DNA of 64,000 nucleotides from Hydrogenophaga sp. NFH-34 (GTDB taxonomy: Bacteria; Pseudomonadota; Gammaproteobacteria; Burkholderiales; Burkholderiaceae_C), in contig NZ_JACBGE010000010.1 in the NCBI RefSeq assembly GCF_021401345.1, positions 113,899 through 177,898 of the forward strand. The letters are read 5' to 3'. Under the pieces are notes generated by a model. It saw only the letters and a program-made list of their open reading frames with translations. It made no database searches and was not told where the DNA came from. Below are positions 28,685-37,366 of this stretch, one piece after another (the first letter of the stretch is position 1; each line of letters begins with the position of its first letter). A program made the translations under genes and the position numbers.

Positions 28685-29827
28685 ATGCCTCAAGCCGCAC
28701 GCCGTCTCTGGGAGCTGGACGCCCTGCGTGGCCTCCTGCTCGTGCTGATGACGCTGACCCACATGCCGACCCGCTTCTCGCTGCCCCTGGGGCAGCCGTT
28801 CGGCTTCGTCTCGGCGGCCGAGGGCTTCGTCTTCCTGTCGGCCTTCATGGCCGGGCGGGTCTACGGCACGCGGGGGCGGCGCCAAGGCGTGGCGGCCATG
28901 CAGGCGGCCTTTTTCGCCCGCGCCTGGAAACTCTATCTGTGCCACATGGCGCTGGTCGCCCTGGCCTTCACCGTGATCGCCTGGCTGGGCGTGCGCAACC
29001 AGCAAGGGGGCGCCACCGGGCTGCTGGAGTTCTATTTCATCGACCGGGGAAACGCGGTGCTCGGGGCCATGCTGCTGCTGCACAACCCACCCCTGCTGGA
29101 CATCCTGCCGCTCTACGTGGGCCTGATGCTGCTCAGCCCGGTGGTGCTGGGTCTGGCGGCCCGCTTCGGCTGGCAACCCGTGCTGCTGGTGAGCGCGCTG
29201 CTCTGGCTGGCCGAACAATGGGGCCTCGGGCGCTGGGTCTACGGCCTCTGGACCAGCACCGCCCAGTGGCCCGTGCCCTACAAGGACATGGGCGCCTTCC
29301 ATGGCCTGGCCTGGCAAGGGCTCTGGGTTGCCGGCCTGGCCCTGGGCATGCGCCAGACGCCGCTGCCCCGCTGGCCCTGGTGGGTGTTGGGCCCGGCCGC
29401 CGCCTACGCGCTGGGCATGCTGGTCTGGCGCCATGTCGCCGGCCAGGCGCCCCTTCCCGGCTGGCCGGCCGTGGCCTTCCTGCTGGACAAATGGGCGCTC
29501 GGACCGGCACGGGTCTTGAACTTCGCCAGCCTGTTCGTGGTGCTGACCGCCCTGGCGCCCTGGATCCACCGCCACCTGCCGCGCCCGTGGCCGTTGGAGC
29601 TGATGGGGCGGCATTCGCTGCTGGTGTTCTGCTCGCACCTGGTGCTGGCGCTGTTCACGCTCGCCACCTTCGGCTCGACCCAGGTCTGGCGCCCGTACTG
29701 GCTCGACGCCCTGCTGCTGGCGGGGTCGCTGGTGGCGTTGCTGCTGGTGGCCTGGCTGGCCGAATGGCGCGACCGCGGCGTGGTCCGGCCGTGGCGCATG
29801 GCCTCAGGTGGTGCGCAGGTGCGGTGA
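28685..29827 (+). CDS. OpgC-family membrane acyltransferase
   Basis: A 380-aa polytopic protein with about ten helices. It starts RRLWELDALRGLLLVLMTLT, the OpgC pattern (a charged D.LRG motif at the first helix), and includes FGFVSAAEGFVFLSAFMAGR. OpgC adds succinyl groups to periplasmic glucans; substrate here is unknown, and glucan-synthesis genes opgG/H are not adjacent. Its last 24 bases overlap the convergent SGNH hydrolase gene. Confidence 0.85.
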   Translation: MPQAARRLWELDALRGLLLVLMTLTHMPTRFSLPLGQPFGFVSAAEGFVFLSAFMAGRVYGTRGRRQGVAAMQAAFFARAWKLYLCHMALVALAFTVIAWLGVRNQQGGATGLLEFYFIDRGNAVLGAMLLLHNPPLLDILPLYVGLMLLSPVVLGLAARFGWQPVLLVSALLWLAEQWGLGRWVYGLWTSTAQWPVPYKDMGAFHGLAWQGLWVAGLALGMRQTPLPRWPWWVLGPAAAYALGMLVWRHVAGQAPLPGWPAVAFLLDKWALGPARVLNFASLFVVLTALAPWIHRHLPRPWPLELMGRHSLLVFCSHLVLALFTLATFGSTQVWRPYWLDALLLAGSLVALLLVAWLAEWRDRGVVRPWRMASGGAQVR

Positions 29828-30493
29828 GATGACCGACTGCCACAGCGCGTAGCCGGCCGCGTTGAGGTGCAGCATGTCGGGCAGGAACAGCTCGCGCCGC
29901 GGCAGGCCACCGGCATCCACCATGGGGGTGAACACATCGATGACCTCGAAGCCTGGCGTCTGCGTCGCCCACTGGCGAAGCAGCGCATTGGTTTCGCGCA
30001 CCGCCGGCAGGATGCCCAGACGGGACGGGCTAGGCTTGACCGACACAAAGGCGATGGGCACACCCGGCAGGCCGGTCCGGGTCTGCTGCACGAAGCGCGC
30101 GCAGTGCCCGACCACCGCCTGCGGACTGGCCCCTTCGGACAGGTCGTTGTCGCCCGCGTAGAGCACCACCTGCCGGGGTTCGTAGGGCAGCACCAGACGC
30201 GGCACCAGGTCGGCACAGTCGGCCAGGCGCCCACCGCCAAAGCCCCGTTTGACCACCTGGGGCACGGCGGGAAAGGCCCACTCCAGGCCGTTCCACATGC
30301 GGATCGTCGAACTGCCGATGAACAGCAGGCACCCCGCTGGTGGGGGCCAGAGCTGGTCGGCATCGGCAAAGGCATCGAGATCGGATTTCCAGCGCCGCTC
30401 GGCCGGCGTCTGACCCGCCTTGGCGCCGACCGGCAGCCCCGCCGCCGCCCAGAGCAGCCACTGCCGCCGGGAAAGCCCTGAAGGCCGGCTCAT
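29804..30493 (-). CDS. SGNH/GDSL-type hydrolase, exported
   Basis: A 229-aa protein with a signal peptide containing RR (SRRQWLLWAAAGLPVGAKA), then block I with the catalytic Ser (CLLFIGSSTIRMW), block II Gly (RGFGGGRLAD), block III (YAGDNDLSEG) with Asn, and block V (FLPDMLHLNAAGYALW) with Asp-His. These are esterases or lipases. It converges on the OpgC-like gene and overlaps it by 24 bp, so the two might modify the same periplasmic glycan. Confidence 0.85.
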   Translation of the reverse strand: MSRPSGLSRRQWLLWAAAGLPVGAKAGQTPAERRWKSDLDAFADADQLWPPPAGCLLFIGSSTIRMWNGLEWAFPAVPQVVKRGFGGGRLADCADLVPRLVLPYEPRQVVLYAGDNDLSEGASPQAVVGHCARFVQQTRTGLPGVPIAFVSVKPSPSRLGILPAVRETNALLRQWATQTPGFEVIDVFTPMVDAGGLPRRELFLPDMLHLNAAGYALWQSVISPHLRTT

Positions 30494-30648
30494 GACCGGT
30501 GCTCCGCCAGGTCAGAGAACAACACGGTCGTCGACAGGACGGAGGGCAACGGGCGATGGCGGCGCATGGGACACAAAAAAGACCACGCAAAGGCGCGGCC
30601 GAGCCGGAAGTATGACACCGCCCAAGGCCTGCCCGTGGGCTGGCGCGA

Positions 30649-31326
30649 TCAGGCGAAGGCGGCGCGGGACATGCGGTCGAACGGAATGCGCGAGAGCGCG
30701 GCGTCCCACGAGTCGTCGTTGCCGGTCCAGGCCTGTGGGGTGCCGATCTTGGGGCCTTCGCGGTCGTTGACCCACAGGTTGAGTACCGACCCGTCGGTCA
30801 CCGCGGGGGCATCTTCGCCCTGCTGCAGCACGTTCACCAGCAGGAAGTGCTTGCGGTAGCGGGTGGCGAGCACCTGCTGCAGGCGCCGGAAATCGGCTTC
30901 GGTGCCAGGGCCCAGGTAGATCAGCACCACCTCGGCGGCGCCCGCGAGCAAGGCGCGGGTCTTCTGCCCCAGGTGGGCAAACTTCGCCAGCGAGTCCGGC
31001 ATGGCCGCCGCGAGCGCGGCCTCACCCGCCGCGCGGTCGTCCCACAGCTTGTGCATGCAGCCGAAGTCGTGCAGAAAGGCCATGCCCGAAGCCCGGTCGC
31101 GCGGGATGAACTGCCCTCCGACTTCGTCGAGCGCCACGTCGTCCGGGCCGAGCTGGAAATCCCTCTCGATGAAGTTGGCCACACCGGGCAGCCCCCCCTT
31201 CATGAGGTGATCGAAAAAATACGATTCCGGCTGGTAGCCCGCGAAATGCGCGGTCATGAAACGGTCAATCTGGAACCGTGGACGGCAGTCGCGGCCTATC
31301 GAAAGCGGGACCCTGATGCGGTCCAT
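30649..31326 (-). CDS. DUF1796 putative cysteine peptidase-like protein (copy A)
   Basis: A 225-aa protein: PLSIGRDCRPRFQIDRF (Cys), ASGMAFLHDFGC (His) and LNLWVNDREGPKIG (Asp) fit the putative Cys-His-Asp arrangement noted for DUF1796. Relatives are sometimes annotated as papain-like cysteine peptidases, but activity is unproven. It is a tandem duplicate of the gene just upstream on the same strand (identity visible in IGxxCRPxFQI, the PRDRASGMAFLHDFGC block and VTDG). No signal peptide. Confidence 0.65.
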   Translation of the reverse strand: MDRIRVPLSIGRDCRPRFQIDRFMTAHFAGYQPESYFFDHLMKGGLPGVANFIERDFQLGPDDVALDEVGGQFIPRDRASGMAFLHDFGCMHKLWDDRAAGEAALAAAMPDSLAKFAHLGQKTRALLAGAAEVVLIYLGPGTEADFRRLQQVLATRYRKHFLLVNVLQQGEDAPAVTDGSVLNLWVNDREGPKIGTPQAWTGNDDSWDAALSRIPFDRMSRAAFA

Positions 31327-31384
31327 GGTGGTCTCCTTCGCGAGAAAACGCCGCCGGGTTCTGGCTCCCGGGGCGAAGGCATTC

Positions 31385-32095
31385 TCACACAGGGTCTGCG
31401 GTCACCGGCTCCGCCGAAGCCGCCAACGGGCAAGAGGGCACCCCGTCCAGCGGCAGGCACGACAGGGCCGCGGCCCACGAAGCGTCCCAGCCTTGCCATT
31501 CCTGCGGGGTGTGGCGCTTGGGGCTTTCGGCGTCGTTGACGAAAACCGGCACCACGGTGCCGTCGGTCACGGCCAGATGGCGCAGATTCTGTTCCAGCAC
31601 GTTCAAAATCAGGAAATCCTTGCCGTAGCGTTCGCGAAGCACGCTTTTGAGCGCCAGAAAACCGTCGCGCGTGGCCGTGCCCAGGTACACCAGCGCCACC
31701 TGCAGTGGTCCCGCCAGGACGCGGCGGGTGTTTTCCGCGAGACCCTGGTACTTGGCCAGGGACGCTTCGCACTCACTGAGCATCGCCGCCTCGCAAGCGT
31801 CGCGATCGTCCCAGAGGCGGTTGGGGCAACCGAAATCGTGCAGGAAGGCCATGCCCGACGCGCGGTCGCGGGGCACGAACTGGCCACCGCCCTCGAAAAC
31901 GTAGAGGTCCTCGCGCGCCAACCGGAAGTCCCGCTCCACCAGGCTGATCACCCCGGGCAGGTCACCGGCCCCGAGCTTGTCAAAGAAAAACGGCGGCGGC
32001 TGGTAGTGCGGGAAAGCCTGGCCCATGTAGCGGCCGATCTGGAAATGCGGCCGGCAATTGCTGCCTATCGACATCGGGACCTGAACAAGCCGCAT
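31385..32095 (-). CDS. DUF1796 putative cysteine peptidase-like protein (copy B)
   Basis: A 236-aa paralogue of copy A: PMSIGSNCRPHFQIGRY, PRDRASGMAFLHDFGC and VPVFVNDAESPKRHTP retain the same Cys, His and Asp. The C-terminus is longer by a short Pro/Ala tail. Separated from copy A by 58 bp and transcribed first, so the two probably share a transcript. It lies downstream of the YggS gene in the same direction. Function unknown. Confidence 0.65.
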   Translation of the reverse strand: MRLVQVPMSIGSNCRPHFQIGRYMGQAFPHYQPPPFFFDKLGAGDLPGVISLVERDFRLAREDLYVFEGGGQFVPRDRASGMAFLHDFGCPNRLWDDRDACEAAMLSECEASLAKYQGLAENTRRVLAGPLQVALVYLGTATRDGFLALKSVLRERYGKDFLILNVLEQNLRHLAVTDGTVVPVFVNDAESPKRHTPQEWQGWDASWAAALSCLPLDGVPSCPLAASAEPVTADPV

Positions 32096-32173
32096 GGGGA
32101 GGATGCCTCTATTTCGGGATGCCGGATCGAACGGCGAAACGCTTTGGCCCCGCGCCGGGCCAGGCGAGCGGCA

Positions 32174-33019
32174 TTATGCAAAAACCCCGCCAGGTAGCGT
32201 GTCTCCAGACAGCGACGGGCCGCCGCCGGCTTCTCCGGGCCAGAAATGGCTGTCCGGCAACGCGCGCGCACCAAAGATGGCCTGGCCAACCCGCACGACG
32301 GTGGCGCCCTCTTCCACCGCGATCTCCAAGTCGCCCGACATGCCCATCGACAGCTCGTCGAGCCCGATGCCGGCCGGCGCGCTCTGCCGCAGGCGTTCGC
32401 GCAAACCGTGCAGCAGCCGAAAGCACCGGCGCACACGCGCGGCGTCGCTGGAAAACACCGCAAGCGTCATCAGCCCGCGCACACGCAAGGCCCCGAATGC
32501 CGGCAGGGCCTGGAGAAAAGCCGCCACCGCCTCGGGCGCGAGGCCGTATTTGCTGGTTTCGCCAGAGGTGTTGACCTGCACGAACACGTCCAGCGCCCGC
32601 CCTTCGCGCTGCAAACAGCGATCGAGGGTTTCGGCCAGCCGCAGGCTGTCGAGCGCCTGGAACTCCGAAGCAAAGCGCGCCACGAGCTTGGCCTTGTTGG
32701 TCTGCAAGTGACCGATGACAGACCAGCGCAGGTCGGCCAGGTCCTGCAGTGCCTGCCATTTGAGGTGCGCTTCCTGGACCTTGTTTTCGCCCAGCAGTTG
32801 GCAGCCCGTCGCATACGCCAGGCGCAGGCGGCTCTCCGGCTGGGTTTTGCTGACCGGCAACAGGCGCACACCGGCCGGATCGCGGCCGACCCGCCGGCTG
32901 GCCGCAGCGATGCGCGAACGCACCGCGACCAGGTTGCGCTGCACATCCTCGACGGTGACGACCTGGGGATAGCGCCCATGCCGGTCGTGCCCGGTGGGCG
33001 TCGAAAGCGGCGCGTCCAT
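32174..33019 (-). CDS. yggS: YggS/PLPBP family pyridoxal-phosphate homeostasis protein
   Basis: A 281-aa single-domain fold-type III PLP protein. PLP-binding Lys in VRLLPVSKTQPESRLR; other family blocks are QLLGENKVQEAHLKW, WSVIGHLQTNKAKLV, FVQVNTSGETSKYGL and LSMGMSGDLEIAVEEGATVV, then VRVGQAIFGAR. It buffers free PLP rather than catalysing a reaction. Its ATG overlaps the stop of the upstream transporter gene by one base (TGATG), so the two are translationally coupled. The N-terminal ~20 residues are extra relative to E. coli YggS. Confidence 0.93.
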   Translation of the reverse strand: MDAPLSTPTGHDRHGRYPQVVTVEDVQRNLVAVRSRIAAASRRVGRDPAGVRLLPVSKTQPESRLRLAYATGCQLLGENKVQEAHLKWQALQDLADLRWSVIGHLQTNKAKLVARFASEFQALDSLRLAETLDRCLQREGRALDVFVQVNTSGETSKYGLAPEAVAAFLQALPAFGALRVRGLMTLAVFSSDAARVRRCFRLLHGLRERLRQSAPAGIGLDELSMGMSGDLEIAVEEGATVVRVGQAIFGARALPDSHFWPGEAGGGPSLSGDTLPGGVFA

Positions 33020-34251
33020 CAGCCCGCCCGCCTTTCGGTCGGGGCCACGGGCGGCGTGATCGGCCGCCGCTGCGGCCAGCGCCCGTTGAGCAAGGCATGC
33101 GCCGACAGGCCGATCACCAGCCCCCAGAACGCGCCGCCCACGCCCAGCAACTGGATGTTCGCGGCGGCGGCCAAAAAGGTGATCAGCGAGGCCTCGCGCG
33201 TGCGGGCATCGGCCAACGCAGCGGCCAGGCTGCCGCCGATGGTGCCCAGCAGCGCCAGACCGGCCAGCGTGGTGATGAAGGTCGACGGGAACGCCATGAA
33301 CACCGCCGCCAGCGTCACCCCGAAGACACCGACAAGGATGTAGAAAACCCCGGCGGCGATGCCCGCGATCCAGCGTCTGGACGGATCCTCGTGCGCCTCG
33401 CGGCCGGTGCAGATCGCGGCCGTGATGGCGGCGATGTTGAAGGCGTGGGAGCCGAACGGCGCCATCAGCAGCGAGCCGAAGCCGGTCACCGCAACGATCG
33501 GGTTGGCGCTGCTGCGGAAACCGTCGTTGCGCAACACCAGCATGCCGGGCATGTACTGGCCGGTCAGCGTGATCAGGAACAGCGGCAGCGCGACGCTCAG
33601 CAAGGCCTGGCCCGAAAACACCGGCATCGTGAACACCGGCCGGGCCAGCGTCAGGCTCAGGCCCTGGAGATCAACACGGTCCTGCAGCAGCAGAAAGGCC
33701 AGGCCCAGCACCAGGATGCCCACCACCGCATAACGCGCGAACACGCGTTTGAAGGCCCCGTAAGACAGGATCAGCAGACCGGCGAGCCAAGGGTCCAGAC
33801 TCATCCCGCCAAAGGCCCCGATGCCGAAAGGCAGCAGGATGCCGGCCAGCAGGCCGGCGGCCACGCCCGGTGGAATCAGCCGGATGACACGGTCGAACCA
33901 GCCCGACAGCCCCAGCAGCACGAAGGCGGCGGCCGACACCATGTAGGCCCCCACCGCTTCGGCATACGGGGTGGTCGCCAGTGCCGTGACCAGAAAAGCC
34001 GCGGCCGGTGTCGACCACGCGGTGATGATCGGCTCGCGCGACAGCCCACTGAGCACGATGCCCGTCACGCCGACACCGATCGATACCGACCACACCCAGG
34101 ACGCCGTCAGCTCCGGACTGAGACCAGCCACCTTCGCGGCCTGGAACACCAGGATGAAGGTGCCGCCGTAGTTGACGATGACCGAAATCAGGCCGGCCAC
34201 GACGGGATGTGTGAGATCGCGCCAGCGAAGCGATGAGGAGGTGGATGGCAT
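33019..34251 (-). CDS. BenE-family transporter
   Basis: A 410-aa membrane protein with about 11-12 helices: LTHPVVAGLISVIVNYGGTF, REPIITAWSTPAAAFLVTA, and the conserved FGSHAFNIAAITAAICTG. BenE proteins are annotated as benzoate/proton symporters, but few have been tested. Coupling to yggS and divergence from a MocR-type PLP-dependent regulator make vitamin B6 or a PLP precursor a plausible substrate. The ATG at 34251 is preferred over an upstream frame to 34557 that runs through the promoter region. Confidence 0.85.
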   Translation of the reverse strand: MPSTSSSLRWRDLTHPVVAGLISVIVNYGGTFILVFQAAKVAGLSPELTASWVWSVSIGVGVTGIVLSGLSREPIITAWSTPAAAFLVTALATTPYAEAVGAYMVSAAAFVLLGLSGWFDRVIRLIPPGVAAGLLAGILLPFGIGAFGGMSLDPWLAGLLILSYGAFKRVFARYAVVGILVLGLAFLLLQDRVDLQGLSLTLARPVFTMPVFSGQALLSVALPLFLITLTGQYMPGMLVLRNDGFRSSANPIVAVTGFGSLLMAPFGSHAFNIAAITAAICTGREAHEDPSRRWIAGIAAGVFYILVGVFGVTLAAVFMAFPSTFITTLAGLALLGTIGGSLAAALADARTREASLITFLAAAANIQLLGVGGAFWGLVIGLSAHALLNGRWPQRRPITPPVAPTERRAG

Positions 34252-34369
34252 GGCCGGACGGGCCTTCCTGACAAATGTGTCGAAGGGGGCAAAAGGGAGG
34301 GTGAAGCCCGTTTGTAGTCCTAGAATGGTCTGGTTTTCCCCTCCATTTTTTTGATCAGATACCAGCCAA

Positions 34370-35872
34370 TTGTTCAAACACGCCGCACTCGAATCCGTCA
34401 AAGCCTGGGTCGCTGATCCGGCGCAAGGGGCGTTGCCGCTGCACGCACGGGTGCAGCGCGCAATCCGCCAGTTGATCCTCGACGGCGCACTCGACGTGGG
34501 CCGCCCTTTGCCCGCATCGCGGTCCCTTGCCCGATCGCTGGGCGTGTCGCGCGACACGGTGGAGGCCGCCTACAGCCAGTTGCACGCCGAAGGCTTCATC
34601 GAGCGGCGCGTCGGCAGCGGCAGCTACGTGTCAGGCCGCACCCAGCGCCTGGCAACACGAGGCGAGCCACGGCGACTCGGCACTGCCGCCACCCCCACGA
34701 CACCGCGCCTGAGCCAGCGCGGCAGCCATTTGTTCGACGGCGGCGGGGTGCGCGATTTCCTGGCGCCCCGCCCTTTTGCACCGGGTGTGCCCGACACCCG
34801 CGCTTTTCCGCTGGCCACCTGGGAGCGCCTGCAACGGCAGGTGCTGAAGACGCACGGCAGCCAAGCCCTGCTGCACAGCCCGCCACAGGGCATGGAGGCG
34901 CTGCGGCGGGCGATCGCCGACTACGTCAACCTCGAACGCGGCGCACGCGCCACCGCCGACCGCGTGCTGGTGCTAACCAGTTCGCAACAGGCCCTGGCCT
35001 TGTGCGCCCAGGTGCTGCTCGACGCCGGAGACCGCATCTTCATGGAAGACCCGGCCTACCACGGTGCGCGCAAGGCCTTCGACGCGGCCGGACTGGTGTG
35101 CGTACCGGTGCCCGTGGACGGCGACGGCCTGCAGGTGGAGCCGCTGTTCGATGCAGCGCCCCCACCCGGCGGCGCCTCCCCGGCGGTGTTCCTGACGCCC
35201 TCGCACCAGTTCCCCACCGGCGTCACGCTGGCGCTGGAGCGGCGCCTGGCGCTCATCGAATGGGCCCGTCAGCGCCAAGGCTGGGTCATCGAGGACGACT
35301 ACGACAGCGAGTTCCACTACGCGGGCAAACCCACCGCCTGCGTGCAGGGCCTGGATCCGCACGACCGCACGATCTACATTGGCACCTTCACCAAATCGCT
35401 GTTTCCAGGGCTGCGCATCGCCTACATGGTGCTGCCACCGTCCCTGGTGGCACCGATGACCGTGGCCCGCACCCTGCTCGACGGGCACAGCGCGCCGATC
35501 CCGCAGCTGACGCTGGCGCGTTTCATCGAAGGGGGCCACTACGGTGCCCACATTCGCACCATGCGCGCCGTGTACGCCGAACGGCGCGACGTGCTGGCAC
35601 GGCAGCTGCGCGAGCACCTGCCCGACATCGTCGAACCGCGCGTGCCCGCAGGCGGCCTGCAGATGCCTTGCATCTTCGTGCGCCACATCGTCGAACACGA
35701 AGCCGTGGCTGCCGCCCGCCGGGCTGGCATCGACCTGCTGGGGTTGACGCCGCTGCACGCGTCGAGCCCGCACGAAGCCGGATTCCTCATGGGCTTCGCC
35801 GCCCACGCCCCCCACGAGCAGGAGTCCGCCGTCAAAAAGCTGGCGAGCGTGCTGCGGGCCTGCTGCCCATGA
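34370..35872 (+). CDS. MocR/PdxR-type regulator (GntR HTH fused to aminotransferase fold)
   Basis: A 500-aa fusion. Residues ~20-90 form a GntR-type winged helix (LHARVQRAIRQLILDGALDV, SLARSLGVSRDTVEAAYSQL). The rest is a fold-type I aminotransferase domain with the PLP-lysine in the segment IYIGTFTKSLFPGLRI and Asp in GWVIEDDYDSEFHY. MocR proteins bind PLP or a pathway compound and regulate B6, GABA or taurine genes. The apparent start is TTG at 34370. It is divergent from the BenE/yggS pair, 118 bp apart. Confidence 0.87.
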   Translation: MFKHAALESVKAWVADPAQGALPLHARVQRAIRQLILDGALDVGRPLPASRSLARSLGVSRDTVEAAYSQLHAEGFIERRVGSGSYVSGRTQRLATRGEPRRLGTAATPTTPRLSQRGSHLFDGGGVRDFLAPRPFAPGVPDTRAFPLATWERLQRQVLKTHGSQALLHSPPQGMEALRRAIADYVNLERGARATADRVLVLTSSQQALALCAQVLLDAGDRIFMEDPAYHGARKAFDAAGLVCVPVPVDGDGLQVEPLFDAAPPPGGASPAVFLTPSHQFPTGVTLALERRLALIEWARQRQGWVIEDDYDSEFHYAGKPTACVQGLDPHDRTIYIGTFTKSLFPGLRIAYMVLPPSLVAPMTVARTLLDGHSAPIPQLTLARFIEGGHYGAHIRTMRAVYAERRDVLARQLREHLPDIVEPRVPAGGLQMPCIFVRHIVEHEAVAAARRAGIDLLGLTPLHASSPHEAGFLMGFAAHAPHEQESAVKKLASVLRACCP

Positions 35873-35918
35873 GCAGGCGGGGCCGCGCGGCAAAAGCTGA
35901 GACCTTACGAGGACTGAA

Positions 35919-35945
35919 TCATTCCCACTCTATTGTCAATAGCCG
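35919..35945 (-). other. Likely attachment-site copy: guaA 3' end
   Basis: On the minus strand this reads ACAATAGAGTGGGAATGA, i.e. Thr-Ile-Glu-Trp-Glu-stop, the conserved C-terminus of GMP synthase, with no guaA body upstream of it. Islands that integrate at the guaA 3' end leave such a copy at the far border. To its left lies ordinary chromosomal DNA; to its right, mobile-island genes. Confidence 0.55.
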
Positions 35946-35976
35946 GTCGCGCCTCAGAGGAAAAGCGCGTTGCGTG

Positions 35977-36217
35977 ATGGCCGAGAAAACGCTCGATACC
36001 GACAAATCTACCGTCGTCTTCGAGAGTCCTTCACAAAGCTCATTGCTGTCGATCTCAGTCATTGACGGTTCGCCGCAGCGATTTGAATACGAAAGTGGCA
36101 TTTTCTGTGGCACGATGACGGTACCAGGTGCTCTTTGCGAAAGGAAAAGACGGTACCCCAGAGTGGGTTGACGGTATCACAACCTTCCTTGCCCAGGAAT
36201 CGCTCGGCTCGCACTGA
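35977..36217 (+). pseudogene. Frameshifted small ORF next to the island border
   Basis: The frame from ATG 35977 (MAEKTLDTDKSTVVFE...) gives a plausible soluble segment up to about 36125 (SGIFCGTMTVPG). From 36119 a second frame reads RYQVLFAKGKDGTPEWVDGI and continues to TTFLAQESLGSH-stop. The second part looks protein-like (balanced composition) and has no start of its own, so one gene broken by a frameshift is likely. No family recognised. Confidence 0.35.
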
Positions 36218-36316
36218 CAGGTGGATACCGATGCACGATTTAGGACTGAATCCAGCAAGGCGACTGAAGCCTATTGGTCTCACAGTGAAGGCGTTACTTC
36301 AACCGGGAGACACGTC

Positions 36317-36547
36317 GTGCAGCTCCGCCACCTCCATCACTCTGCAGATCATATCGACACACCAGCAGCCGTGCTCCTGCGCATCCGCACGGTGATGAAG
36401 ATCACGGGTCTTGGTCGCTCAACGATCTATCGCTTGATGGCGAGCCATGAGTTTCCCAGTCCGGTGCGGCTTGCTGCGCGCGCCATTGCGTGGCGAAGCA
36501 CTGATATTGATTCTTGGAGTCAGACTCGGCCCACCGTGCCCCATTGA
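36317..36547 (+). CDS. AlpA-family HTH regulator
   Basis: A 76-aa protein with the AlpA/MerR-like excisionase pattern: LLRIRTVMKITGLGRSTIYR, then LMASHEFPSPVRLAARAIAW and a C-terminal DIDSWSQTRP. AlpA proteins control integrase or transfer genes of prophages and integrative islands. GTG 36317 has GGGAGA six bases upstream; a longer frame begins at GTG 36221. It is the first clear gene inside the island border. Confidence 0.75.
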   Translation: MQLRHLHHSADHIDTPAAVLLRIRTVMKITGLGRSTIYRLMASHEFPSPVRLAARAIAWRSTDIDSWSQTRPTVPH

Positions 36548-36570
36548 CCAATTCGAAATGGGATCAAGAC

Positions 36571-36945
36571 ATGGGCCTGATTCACGAGCCGAACACTACA
36601 CAGTGGAGGCCAGGTGATCTGGTCATCCACGATTCCGACGCCAAGCGCGCCGACATGCTCATGATCATTCTGGAGCGCGATGCCACTGGCATCTTTCGCA
36701 CCCGATACGCATTCCCTTGGGCACAGCCCAGACCTTGGCGCCGGAAGATCTGGCGCAACACATTGGAGTGGCTTCACGATCCTGCGCGTTTTGGGATCAT
36801 CGTTCCACGTCTGGCTATGTCTTCAAGCGAGCATTTTCAATACCGCCCCCAACATCATCAGTCCGAGAACTACCCCACCCCATCGCCAGGTGCTGAAGCG
36901 GTAACGGTGGTTCAGCCAGATGGCTCGACGAAGCCGGAAAACTGA
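36571..36945 (+). CDS. Small island protein of unknown function
   Basis: 124 aa: TTQWRPGDLVIHDSDAKRAD, MLMIILERDATGIFRTRYAF, WRNTLEWLHDPARFGI. The first ~75 residues look like a short all-beta domain plus helix; similar ORFs sit beside AlpA genes on mobile islands (recollection of the family, not tested). The last ~40 residues overlap the convergent membrane-protein ORF and may be non-native. It follows the AlpA gene on the same strand. Confidence 0.5.
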   Translation: MGLIHEPNTTQWRPGDLVIHDSDAKRADMLMIILERDATGIFRTRYAFPWAQPRPWRRKIWRNTLEWLHDPARFGIIVPRLAMSSSEHFQYRPQHHQSENYPTPSPGAEAVTVVQPDGSTKPEN

Positions 36946-37122
36946 CAGCAAAAGAACTGCCGCTATCAACACTGGGCCGACGATCCCAAGTTGCAGGTTC
37001 GAAAGGGAAATCAGGAGAACGGCGGCCACGGGCCAGGCCAGAGCGTCCAAAGCAGCAAGACTCCTCCTGCCCGACCATTGGGGGGCATCTTGTCTAGGTT
37101 CGTGAGCAACCAGCAGCCACAT
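36823..37122 (-). CDS. Small two-helix membrane protein, island-associated
   Basis: 99 aa, beginning MWLLVAHEPRQDAPQWSGRR, with two hydrophobic helices (AWPVAAVLLISLSNLQLGIV and VLIAAVLLLSVF) and a basic C-terminus (NHRYRFSTWRWG). This start pattern and size are shared by small ORFs of integrative conjugative elements. It overlaps the 3' end of the opposite ORF by 123 bp, so one of the two has a shortened real extent. Function unknown. Confidence 0.5.
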   Translation of the reverse strand: MWLLVAHEPRQDAPQWSGRRSLAALDALAWPVAAVLLISLSNLQLGIVGPVLIAAVLLLSVFRLRRAIWLNHRYRFSTWRWGGVVLGLMMLGAVLKMLA

Positions 37123-37366
37123 AGGTCATCTCCGTTTTTGCCATTTCGAGGGTGCCACATTCCTCCAAGCGATTCAGTCCGCACGGCAACCATGTGTAAT
37201 TTCTGTCTTGCAGAAATCTGTCTCACCTCCTTGAAGTGCAAATTATCGATACCGCCTGTAACTCCTCGGAAGCGATTGACACCCGAAAACTATCGACACA
37301 TTTTTCGATTGACCAATTAAATAGCGCAGGTTGGCAACCGCGTCAGCCAGACATCGGGAGATACCC

